This document shows positions 46,928-54,398 of a stretch of 64,000 nucleotides of DNA, one piece after another. Each line of letters begins with the position of its first letter. Within the stretch, counting starts at the first letter, position 1. The translations under genes and the position numbers were made by a program. The stretch comes from Polyangiaceae bacterium. Lineage in GTDB: Bacteria; Myxococcota_A; Polyangia; Polyangiales; Polyangiaceae. The stretch covers positions 124,001 through 188,000 of the forward strand of contig JAHBVX010000010.1 of NCBI GenBank assembly GCA_019637295.1, read 5' to 3'. The notes beneath the pieces were generated by a model. That model worked only from the letters and a program-made list of their open reading frames with translations. It searched no databases and was not told the DNA's origin.

Positions 46928-47569
46928 TCAGAACGCCCTCGGCGCGAAGCCGGGGGTGTTCAGCACGTCCATCAGCTCATCGCCGACGGCGAGGACGAGC
47001 ACGCCGCAGCGCTCCGCGAAGGTGACGACCTCCGGCTCCACCGCCAGCGAGGCCAGGCAGCCGAAGAGCCGGCGCGAGGCGTACTCCGGGAAGAACTCAC
47101 GGAGCTCGGGCAAGCCGGTCACGAAGGCGCTGACGTGACGCGCGGTGAGCCGGCTGCGGGTCTCGCACGCCAGCCACGCCGACGGCGACGAGCAGAGCGC
47201 GTCGACCTCGCGGGTGCGGCTGGGATCCGCCGGGTGGCGGCGCTTCACCCGCAGCGCCGTCTCGAGCGCGCAGCCCGGCGGTAGCTCGAGGTAGGGCGCC
47301 GCGATGCGCGGCAGGCTGGGCGCGACCAGATCCTCGACCAGGGTGCCGAGCCGATTGGACATCTCGCCCCAGCGCCGATTCCAGTCGCGGCGCTCCTCGG
47401 CGCGGGCCTGATCGCTGCGCTGCCAGAGGGCGGCCATCTCGCGCTTGAAGTCGGCCATCTCGCGCTTGAAGTCGACCATCTCGCGGCCGAAGCGATCGAC
47501 GGTGCGCACCATCTCGGTCATGGCGACCTCGAGCGCGGTGGTTCGAGCTTCGACGGCGGGGGTGGTCAT
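46928..47569 (-). CDS. DUF3782-like PD-(D/E)XK family protein (copy 3)
   Basis: ATG 47569 gives 213 aa. From RDWNRRWGEMSNRLG onward it is nearly identical to copy 1, with the same REVDAL and ACETRS segments. The coiled-coil region is shorter: copy 1 has the charged ERREAERTRAEERVEAERA stretch, while copy 3 has a duplicated REMVDFKREMADFKREMAAL segment. Both intact copies are therefore equally long-lived in the catalytic part and vary in the helical part. Confidence 0.78.
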   Translation of the reverse strand: MTTPAVEARTTALEVAMTEMVRTVDRFGREMVDFKREMADFKREMAALWQRSDQARAEERRDWNRRWGEMSNRLGTLVEDLVAPSLPRIAAPYLELPPGCALETALRVKRRHPADPSRTREVDALCSSPSAWLACETRSRLTARHVSAFVTGLPELREFFPEYASRRLFGCLASLAVEPEVVTFAERCGVLVLAVGDELMDVLNTPGFAPRAF

Positions 47570-47821
47570 GACGACACCGAACACGTCAACGGTAGCATGC
47601 CGGTCTCGACTGCACGGCCCGTGCCTGACTGCGGCGCCGGCGAATGGCGAGGAAACCGCGCGGCGCGAGGGTGGCGCGCGGGTGGCGGACGGCGGCGGGC
47701 CGCCAGCTCCGACTCGAGTCGCGGCGGGCGCTCACCCGCCGTGGCCGCGGGTGAACGACATCAGCAAAACGGACGAGGCGGGTGTAAGGTCGCGGGGCGC
47801 GGGGGCGTTCTTGCCCCTGGC

Positions 47822-47898
47822 CACGACACCGTTTACTTGGTCACGACAGCGTTTCCCCGGGTGACGACCGCGTCGCCCCGGGTCACGACACGACTTCC
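47822..47898 (+). repeat. Four CACGAC-type repeats upstream of DUF4139 genes
   Basis: Units of 20-21 nt: starts at 47822, 47842, 47863 and 47884. The first three read CACGACACCGTTTACTTGGT, CACGACAGCGTTTCCCCGGGT, GACGACCGCGTCGCCCCGGGT; the fourth begins CACGACACGACTTCC. They end a few bases before ATG 47902. Repeats about two helical turns apart suggest a binding site. Confidence 0.6.
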
Positions 47899-47901
47899 AT
47901 C

Positions 47902-49374
47902 ATGCGACCCATGACTTCTTCCAGTCTGCGTTTCGCCTGGGCCGGCGCGCTGCTCTTCGCGCTCGGCTGCGGCGGGACCAAACCACCGGCGCACACCAAG
48001 GACGAGGCGGCCATCGACCGCGACTCGAGCAGCAAGCAGCGCGAGAAGGTGAGCATCACGGTCTACAACCAGAACTTCGGGCTGGTGCGCGAGATCCGGA
48101 AGGTGCCGCTGGGCAAGGGCCGGGTGTCGCTGGAGTACCAGGACGTCTCGGCGCACATCCAGCCCGAGACGGTGCACATCAAGAGCCTGGATCGGCAGGA
48201 CGCGCTGGAGGTGCTGGAGCAGAACTACCGCTACGATCTCTTGAGCCCGCAGAAGCTGCTCGAGAAGTACCTGGGCAAGACGGTGAAGGTGTACCGCTTC
48301 AACGAGAAGACGGGCACCGAGGACGCCTTCGACGCCGAGGTGCTGGCGGTGGAGCAGGGCACGGTGCTGCGCATCAACGGCGAGGTGACGTACAACTTCC
48401 CGGGCCGCTTCGCGTTCCCCCAGGTGCCCAAGAACCTGATGGCCAAGCCCACGCTGGTGTGGCTCTTGACGAGCGGTCTGCCGGAGCAGCGCGTGGAGGT
48501 CAGCTACCTGACGCAGAACCTGACCTGGAAGGCCGACTACGTGATGGTGGTGGGCGACAAGGACGAGCGCGGCGACTTGACGGGCTGGGTGACGCTGACC
48601 AACGGCAGCGGCACGAGCTACGAGAGCGCAGAGCTGAAGCTGGTGGCCGGCGACGTGCAGCGAGTGCGCCAGGCCATGTACGAGGAGCAGTACGAGCTGG
48701 AGTCCATGAAGCGCGCCGAGGACTCCGCCGGGCGCGACCAGTTCCAGCAAGAGAGCTTCTTCGAGTACCACCTGTACACGCTGGGCCGAAAGACGGACCT
48801 GCTGGACAAGGAGCAGAAGCAGGTGACGCTGCTCGAAGCGCGCGACGTCGGCATCCAGAAGAAGCTGGTGTTCTTCGGCGCGAGCCACTTCTACCGCAGC
48901 AGCTACGGCGAGATCGCGCAGAACCAGAAGGTGGGCGTGTTCCTGGATCTGAAGAACACCAAGAAGAACGGCATGGGCATGCCGCTGCCCGCCGGCATCG
49001 TGCGCGTGTACAAGGCCGACAGCGCCGGCGCCAAGCAGTTCATCGGCGAAGATCGCATCGACCACACGCCCCGGGACGAAGAGATCCGGATCAAGATGGG
49101 CGAGGCCTTCGACGTGGTGGGGGATCGCAAGCAGATGGAGTGGCGCGCCCTGGGCAACTGCGTGAGCGAGTCGTCCTGGGAGATAGAGCTCAGAAACCAC
49201 AAAGACGAGGCCATCCGCGTGGACGTGGTGGAGCCCATCGGCGGCGACTGGGAGCTCGTGCAGCAGAGCCACAAGCACACGAAGAAGGACAGCAACACCT
49301 TCGTGTTCGACGTAGCCGTCCCTGCCCGGGGCAAGACACAGGTGACTTATCGCGTCCGCGTACGCTGGTGTTGA
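47902..49374 (+). CDS. DUF4139 domain lipoprotein (first of tandem pair)
   Basis: A 490-aa product from ATG 47902 (ATG 47911 possible). Signal peptide with lipobox LFALGC. After a short spacer, KVSITVYNQNFGLVREIRKVPLGKGRVSLEYQDVSAHIQPETV opens a beta-rich family domain with several conserved segments: TLVWLL, EVSYLTQNLTWKADYVMV, LTGWVTLTNGSGTSYESAELKLVAGDVQRV, QQESFFEYHLYTL, and the end RRVRVRWC-like. DUF4139 proteins are exported and of unsettled role. The next gene is a close paralogue starting 2 nt later. Confidence 0.85.
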   Translation: MRPMTSSSLRFAWAGALLFALGCGGTKPPAHTKDEAAIDRDSSSKQREKVSITVYNQNFGLVREIRKVPLGKGRVSLEYQDVSAHIQPETVHIKSLDRQDALEVLEQNYRYDLLSPQKLLEKYLGKTVKVYRFNEKTGTEDAFDAEVLAVEQGTVLRINGEVTYNFPGRFAFPQVPKNLMAKPTLVWLLTSGLPEQRVEVSYLTQNLTWKADYVMVVGDKDERGDLTGWVTLTNGSGTSYESAELKLVAGDVQRVRQAMYEEQYELESMKRAEDSAGRDQFQQESFFEYHLYTLGRKTDLLDKEQKQVTLLEARDVGIQKKLVFFGASHFYRSSYGEIAQNQKVGVFLDLKNTKKNGMGMPLPAGIVRVYKADSAGAKQFIGEDRIDHTPRDEEIRIKMGEAFDVVGDRKQMEWRALGNCVSESSWEIELRNHKDEAIRVDVVEPIGGDWELVQQSHKHTKKDSNTFVFDVAVPARGKTQVTYRVRVRWC

Positions 49375-49376
49375 TC

Positions 49377-50807
49377 ATGACGAACCAAACCGCTTCTCGA
49401 CTCACCTTCACCGCGCTGCTCGCCGCGCTGGCCGCCCCCGCCGTGGCCGCGCCGGCCAAGAAGACCTCCGGCGCCGATCAGCGCAAGGAGGTGAGCATCA
49501 CGGTCTACAACCAGAACTTCGGCCTGGTGCGCGAGGTGCGCGACCTGGAGCTCGGCCAAGGCGACGTGGCCCTGGAGTTCCGCGACGTGGCCGCGCGCAT
49601 CCAGCCCGAGACGGTGGCCATCCGCTCGCTGTCCGCCGCCACCGGCCTGACGGTGCTGGAGCAGAACTACCGCTTCGACCTGCTCACCCCCGCCAAGCTG
49701 CTCGAGAAGCACGTAGGCCGCAAGGTGCGCCTGCACCGCTATAGCGAGAAGCTGGGCAAGGAGGACAGCTTCGACGCCAAGCTCCTGAGCGTGGCGGACG
49801 GGCAGCCCGTGTACGAGATCGGCGGCGAGGTGACCTACGGCTTCCCCGGCCGCGTGTCGTTCCCCAGCGTGCCCGACAACCTGATGAGCAAGCCCACGCT
49901 GGTGTGGCTCGTGGACAGCAAGCAACCCAAGCAACGCGTGGAGGTGACCTACCTGACGCAGAGCATGAACTGGAAGGCCGACTACGTCTTCGTGATCGAC
50001 GACAAAGACACGACGGGCGACCTGACCGGCTGGGTGACCCTGACGAACCAGTCCGGCACCAGCTACGAGGGCGCGAAGCTGAAGCTAGTAGCCGGCGACG
50101 TCCAACGCGTCTCCCAACCCTCCGGCCGCGGTCGCTCCGTCGTCGTATCCAGCGCCCCAGCCGCCGACCGCGGCTTCCAACAAGAGAGCTTCTTCGAGTA
50201 CCACCTGTACACGTTGCAGCAACCGACGGACGTCTTGGAGAACGAGCAGAAGCAAGTGACGTTGCTCGAGGCGAAGAGCGCCAAGGTGCTGAAGAAGCTG
50301 ATCTACTTCGGTCAACAGTACTGGTACCGGGGCCAGTACGGCGAAATCCAAAAGAACCAAAAAGTAGGCGTATACCTGGACCTAGAGAACACCAAGCAGA
50401 ACAAGCTAGGCATCCCCCTGCCCGCCGGCATCGTGCGCGTGTACAAGGCAGACAAGAGCGGCGCCAAGCAGTTCATCGGCGAGGATCGCATCGACCACAC
50501 GCCGCGGGACGAAAAGATCCGCATCAAGATGGGCGAAGCCTTCGACGTGGTGGGCGATCGGAAGCAGATGGCCTGGCGCACCCTAGGCGGCTGCCAATCC
50601 GAGAGCGACTGGGAGATCGAGCTCAGGAACCACAAAGACAAAGCCGAGTCCGTCGAAATCTTCGAACCGATAGGCGGCGACTGGACGATCCTGCAGTCGA
50701 GTCATACTCACAAGAAGCGCGACGCGTTCACGTTCACGTTCGACGTGAATGTGCCTGCGCGGGGCAAGGTGAAGGTTACGTACAAGGTTAGGGTGCGGTG
50801 GTGTTGA
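49377..50807 (+). CDS. DUF4139 domain protein, exported (second of tandem pair)
   Basis: A 476-aa product from ATG 49377. The N-terminal signal peptide (LTFTALLAALAAPAVAAPA) lacks a lipobox Cys, so this paralogue is probably periplasmic or secreted while the first is lipid-anchored. Otherwise it aligns along the whole length with the previous gene (VSITVYNQNFGLVREVRDLELG; KPTLVWLVDSKQPKQRVEVTYLTQ; EDRIDHTPRDEKIRIKMGEAFDVVG). The two genes end with the same VKVTYKVRVRWC-type motif. Operon with the first. Confidence 0.85.
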   Translation: MTNQTASRLTFTALLAALAAPAVAAPAKKTSGADQRKEVSITVYNQNFGLVREVRDLELGQGDVALEFRDVAARIQPETVAIRSLSAATGLTVLEQNYRFDLLTPAKLLEKHVGRKVRLHRYSEKLGKEDSFDAKLLSVADGQPVYEIGGEVTYGFPGRVSFPSVPDNLMSKPTLVWLVDSKQPKQRVEVTYLTQSMNWKADYVFVIDDKDTTGDLTGWVTLTNQSGTSYEGAKLKLVAGDVQRVSQPSGRGRSVVVSSAPAADRGFQQESFFEYHLYTLQQPTDVLENEQKQVTLLEAKSAKVLKKLIYFGQQYWYRGQYGEIQKNQKVGVYLDLENTKQNKLGIPLPAGIVRVYKADKSGAKQFIGEDRIDHTPRDEKIRIKMGEAFDVVGDRKQMAWRTLGGCQSESDWEIELRNHKDKAESVEIFEPIGGDWTILQSSHTHKKRDAFTFTFDVNVPARGKVKVTYKVRVRWC

Positions 50808-50844
50808 AGGGGGTGTTGGTGCGGCGCGGGGACGGTGCTGCGCA

Positions 50845-50989
50845 CTAGCGCGCATCCGCCACCACGTCCCGCACCCTTGCAACCGCCGCCTCCAAATCCC
50901 GCATCACGAGCTGCGCCTCCAGCCGCACCACGCGATACCGGAGCCGCTCGAGCGCAACGCTCACGTACTCACGCTCCGCGGACAGTCCA
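50845..50989 (-). pseudogene. Remnant of DUF559-type endonuclease gene (C-terminus)
   Basis: Stop at 50845-50847. Reading upstream on the minus strand gives SAEREYVSVALERLRYRVVR and then LEAQLVMRDLEAAVARVRDVVADAR. This resembles the last part of DUF559 (very-short-patch-like endonuclease) proteins, pattern ALGYRVLRL..ELVMRDL. The rest of the gene is missing next to the IS66 element, so it was probably cut by the insertion or by deletion. Confidence 0.5.
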
Positions 50990-51056
50990 TGCGGAGGAAG
51001 AAAGGGCTCGCTCAAACCGAAACTGCGGAATCCCCCAACACCGGATCACTGCGGTC

Positions 51057-51142
51057 GTCGCTTCGCTCCGATTCGGCGCCCAAGTGCTCCGGAACGGATG
51101 CCCAAGTCGTCGGAATGCGTGCCCAAGTGGAGCGGAATACGC
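51057..51142 (+). repeat. GCCCAAGT repeats near IS66 left end
   Basis: Three units beginning GCCCAAGTG or GCCCAAGTC at 51078, 51100 and 51121 (22 and 21 nt apart), each followed by a CGGAA motif after a few bases. A degraded fourth unit may lie at 51057. Position next to tnpB suggests transposase-binding or end sequences. Confidence 0.5.
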
Positions 51143-51320
51143 AACTGGGAGCTTCCAACTCCCGCCCCTCGATGGCGGCAAGTCGCAGGTCGTGATCGAC
51201 GGCTCGATGTTCGCGTCGATCCTCGCCGGGATCGACTTCACGGCAGCGCGGCGTGGATGGTACCGGCGGCCTGCCATTGAGAAGGTGCGAAAGGGGATCG
51301 ACACGGATCTCCGGGTATGA
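51140..51320 (+). pseudogene. tnpB: IS66 tnpB remnant
   Basis: The plus-strand frame ending TGA 51318-51320 has GSFQLPPLDGGKSQVVIDGS and MFASILAGIDFTAARRGWYR, close to the C-terminal part of IS66 Orf2/TnpB (pattern of W..LLLEGIDW...). The N-terminal half is missing or degenerate, so it is not functional. Confidence 0.6.
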
Positions 51321-51333
51321 TCTGTACTCGTCT

Positions 51334-52824
51334 GTGGACGAGTTGGAGAGGCTGCGGCGCGAGAACGGGGAGCTGCGCGAGCTGACCCGGAGCCTCACCG
51401 AGAAGGTTACCGGGCTCGTCGCAGAGCTCGCGGGTCTGAATGACCGCGTTGCGGAGCTTCTCGCCGTAGCGCAGCGCAAGCTTCGAAAGCCTTCCGCTGC
51501 CACGGACAAGCCGCCCGCCGCGGCACCCATCGTCGAGGCGGACGCGCAGCGCACCTTCGAGGAGCGGCCAAGGGCCCCCGAGAGGACCGCGAACGAGCCG
51601 CCGCCCAAGAAGAAGGCGAGGCCGACGGGGCGCAAGCCGATCCCGAGCCACCTCGAAGCCGAAGAACACGAACTGCGCCCCGACTCGTGTACCGGGTGCG
51701 GAGGCGCGGCACTGGACGTTGTGGATCAACTCGTCGAAGAGAAGCTTCACGTCGTCAAAGAGCACCAACGACGGCGCGTGGTGAGTCGCTACACGTGTCG
51801 CTGCCGCGCGTGCGGCAAGCGCACGACGCTTCCCTCCCTTCCTGCGCCCTACGCGCGCTCCAAGGTCACGTGCCAGTGGCTCGCGTGGCTCGTCTACCAG
51901 AAGTTCTGGCTGCTCACTCCGCTCGACCGCATCCGGCGCGATCTCGCCGAGCGCGGCGTCCCGATCGCGATGAGCACGCTGGTCACCTTCATCGAGCGCG
52001 CGGCAGACTTGCTCTCGGGCATTGATGGACTGCACTGGAAGCAGCTGCTCGCAAGCTCGTGGATGGCTACCGACGGGACCGGCCTGAAGGTCCTCGTGCC
52101 CAAGCTCCCGGTCGCTCACAATGGCTAAGTCGAGCTGTATCGAAATCGCGAGGTCGCCGTATTCCAGTACGAGCCAGACAAAAGCGGCGACGCAGTTGCT
52201 GCGAAGCTCCGCCCCTTTCGCGGGACGCTGACGGCCGATGCCGAGCATCGCTTCAATGTGGTCTACGCCTCAGGCCGAGTGCTAGAGGCCGGATGCAACG
52301 CCCACGGTCGCGGGAAGTTTCGGGACGCCGAAGACACGCAACCCGTACTCGCGGTCGAGGGTGGGGCGTTCCTCGGCGCCATCTACGGCGAAGAGGAGAA
52401 GGCCCAGAACCTGGGCCTCGTCGGCGACGCTCTGCGCGAGCATCGACAGCGCTGCATTCGCCCCATCGTCCACGACTTCAAACGCTGGCTCGACGCGGTG
52501 CAGCCCACACTCCTGCCATCCGAGCCGCTGGCGGCGGCCATCCGGTACTACAAGAACCACAGCGACGCGCTCTTCCGATTCGTCGACGACCCCGAAGTCC
52601 CGATCGACAACTCGCCGACCGAGCGCGAATTCCAGAACGTCGCCAAGCTACGTCTCAACATGCTTTTCGCCGGCAGCACCGAGGGCGCACACCGTGCTTG
52701 CACCCTCCTCGGGATCGTCGCCACCTGTCGCGCGCTCAGTGTCCCCGTCCAGGCGTACCTTTCCTGGGCCTTCGAGCGCCTCGGCACCCACCGCGACGTC
52801 TTCGCGTTGCCGCTCGAAGCATGA
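51334..52824 (+). pseudogene. tnpC: IS66-family transposase (TnpC) with an internal stop
   Basis: From GTG 51334 the frame encodes a leucine-rich N-terminal helix (VDELERLRRENGELRELTRS), a linker, a zinc finger (CTGCGGAALD, YTCRCRACGKRT), and the DDE core. A TAA at 52126-52128 interrupts after LVPKLPVAHNG, but the same frame continues with VELYRNREVAVFQYEPDKSG, VVYASGRVLEAGCNAHGRGKF, IDNSPTEREFQNVAKLRLNMLFAGSTEGA to 52824. One nonsense change therefore inactivates it. A readthrough or recent mutation cannot be distinguished. Confidence 0.88.
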
Positions 52825-52901
52825 CCCCAGCGGCCTTCAAGAAAACGCTGGCCTGACCCCCACGCACGATTCCTTACGCTACGCATCCCGGCGTCGCTGA
52901 T

Positions 52902-53138
52902 CGGTCACACCCGACGCTGCTTGCCGCCATCGGCGACGTCGCGCATCCGAGCTGGCGCGCCTCGTGCGTGGGCGTCTATCGGTTGTGGCGCGACATGGGC
53001 TACGCCGTCGGTGCGCTGCTCGCCGGTGTGATCGCGGATGCCTTTGGGCTCGCGGCGGCGACGCTCACCATCGCCGCGCTGACCTTCGCTTCGGGCGTAG
53101 TAGTCGCGCTGCGCATGCGCGAGACTCATGCGGCATGA
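52902..53138 (+). pseudogene. C-terminal fragment of MFS transporter gene
   Basis: In the frame ending TGA 53136-53138, HPTLLAAIGDVAHPSWRASC and VGVYRLWRDMGYAVGALLAGVIADAFGLAA plus a final TM helix form the C-terminal part of a 12-TM MFS transporter (typical PTLLAAIGDVAHP...YRLWRDLGYA). The N-terminal part is absent and replaced by IS66 DNA, so the gene is dead. Confidence 0.8.
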
Positions 53139-53231
53139 GGGCTCCTCCAAGCCCAGGGCGAGCTGCGTCGAGCCCGAGGCGCCTGCTCGGGGGCCCGGGG
53201 CTGTCGTCGTCGACGCGCGCTCGGCTCGCGG

Positions 53232-54134
53232 TCAATGGTGCTGGTGTTGGGAGTGGCCGCCCGACGAGTCGGGCGCGGAGATCGACGCGGCGCGTGCGGG
53301 GCCGATGCGCAGGACGAAGGGAATCGTCACCACCACACCGCGACGCTGCAGCTGGGCCCACAGCTTGTACAGGCCCGGCCGCGGGAAGACGGCGTGCGCT
53401 GACACCTTCGATGCACCGCCTGCATCGTCGAGGGCGTGTACGTGGACAAAGTCCTCACCGTCCGCGCTGAGCACCATGAAGTGGGCCTTCGCGCCGAGGT
53501 AGGGCTCGAGGTCGGCTACCGGCAGGCCCGTCTCCGCGTCCGCGGCATCGAAGCGCAGCGTTGCGCCTTCTCCAGCACGAAGCTCCCCCTCGCTTCGCAG
53601 CGTCAGCTCGAGACCACCCGCGCGCTGCTGGCGAGGCGACTCCTGTAGCGGTCCTGCGGTCACGTGCACGGCGCCTTCTACGTGCACACGGTGGCGATCC
53701 ACGATCTGGCCCCGGCCCGGCTGCTGGTAGTCGACGACGAGGAAGTACTCGCCGCCCTCCTCGAAGGTATGCTCGAAGCGGAAGCGGTCTCCATCGGCGG
53801 CCGGATGCACGTGCGCGAAGTGACGGAGATCCGTGGAGATGATCAGCAGGTGCATGGGCCTCTCGTGCGAGGGCATCAGCTCGGGACCGGCCCGCCCCGA
53901 GTCATCCCGGACCGTCAAGTAGAGCGTCACCGGCTGACCGGCTGGTGGCGGCGACGGGCTCGTCTGAACCTCGCTGGTATACAGGCGTCTCTCCTCGTGA
54001 TGTATTCGGCGGGTCGTGGTGACCGCGGGGCCCTCTGAACGAGAGCACCCGGCGAGGACGCTGGATACGCCTGCCACGACGAGCAGCGCGAGGACGGTGA
54101 GGACTCTGGTGTGGCGGGCCCTGGTCGGGATCAT
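53232..54134 (-). CDS. Exported lipoprotein with His-rich tail, likely copper-related
   Basis: ATG 54134 has AGAAGGA upstream and gives 300 aa; GTG 54140 adds two residues. Lipobox SVLAGC. The body is two beta-sandwich-like parts with metal-suggestive motifs: HLLIISTDLRHFAHVHPAADG and KAHFMVLSADGEDFVHVHALDD, each with HVH. The C-terminus is GGHSQHQHH. Divergent from a copper ATPase gene. Such proteins are expected to bind copper in the periplasm or on the surface; binding itself is inferred. Confidence 0.72.
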   Translation of the reverse strand: MIPTRARHTRVLTVLALLVVAGVSSVLAGCSRSEGPAVTTTRRIHHEERRLYTSEVQTSPSPPPAGQPVTLYLTVRDDSGRAGPELMPSHERPMHLLIISTDLRHFAHVHPAADGDRFRFEHTFEEGGEYFLVVDYQQPGRGQIVDRHRVHVEGAVHVTAGPLQESPRQQRAGGLELTLRSEGELRAGEGATLRFDAADAETGLPVADLEPYLGAKAHFMVLSADGEDFVHVHALDDAGGASKVSAHAVFPRPGLYKLWAQLQRRGVVVTIPFVLRIGPARAASISAPDSSGGHSQHQHH

Positions 54135-54309
54135 GGTCACGATTCCTTCTGGTTTGGGTCACTGCACCCCAGAAGACGCACCTTGCGTCCCTCCGTTACA
54201 GGACGGCGCGGCGTTCTCCCGACTGACTCCGGGGCCCGCCGGGCTGCTCCAGCCGGATTCGCGGGGCTGTAAGAGCGAGCACGGTGCTGCGTCACTAGGA
54301 GTGAAGCCG

Positions 54310-54345
54310 ATGAACCCAGCCAAACACCAGGAGCGGCACACCTGA
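54310..54345 (+). CDS. 11-residue ORF in the copper ATPase leader
   Basis: ATG 54310 preceded by AGGAG with 8-nt spacing encodes [11 protein letters not shown] then TGA. It ends 54 nt before ATG 54399 of the ATPase gene. Two His residues and a strong ribosome site suggest a possible leader peptide, but so short an ORF could be chance. Confidence 0.25.
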   Translation: MNPAKHQERHT

Positions 54346-54398
54346 GCGACGCCATCCCGATGAGGCGCCGCGGCCACCGACCTTCTCTGAGGACAGCC

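Larger units (their letters stand above)
45355..47706. repeat. Three tandem copies of a gene-plus-spacer unit
   Basis: Units at about 45355-46167, 46168-46925 and 46926-47706 (roughly 813, 758 and 781 bases). Each holds a DUF3782-like gene on the minus strand and a spacer carrying the same ACACCGAACAC..TCAACGGTAGCATGCC and CCGCGCGGCGCGAGG blocks. Copies 1 and 3 are near identical in the gene; copy 2 has many small indels. Confidence 0.9.
51050..52880 (+). mobile_element. Decayed IS66-family insertion sequence
   Basis: Holds the tnpB remnant, tnpC with an internal stop, and left-side repeats. tnpA is not visible. The right end is somewhere about 52850-52905, and no clean terminal inverted repeats were seen. 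Flanked by truncated genes on both sides (DUF559-type at left, MFS at right). Confidence 0.6.

Noticed and set aside
45355-47706. Triplicated block as an insertion sequence
   Set aside because: No transposase, no terminal inverted repeats. The repeated unit is a gene with its own spacer.
50835-51250. ORFs in this stretch as independent genes
   Set aside because: They are mosaics of the DUF559 remnant, IS66 end repeats and the tnpB tail.
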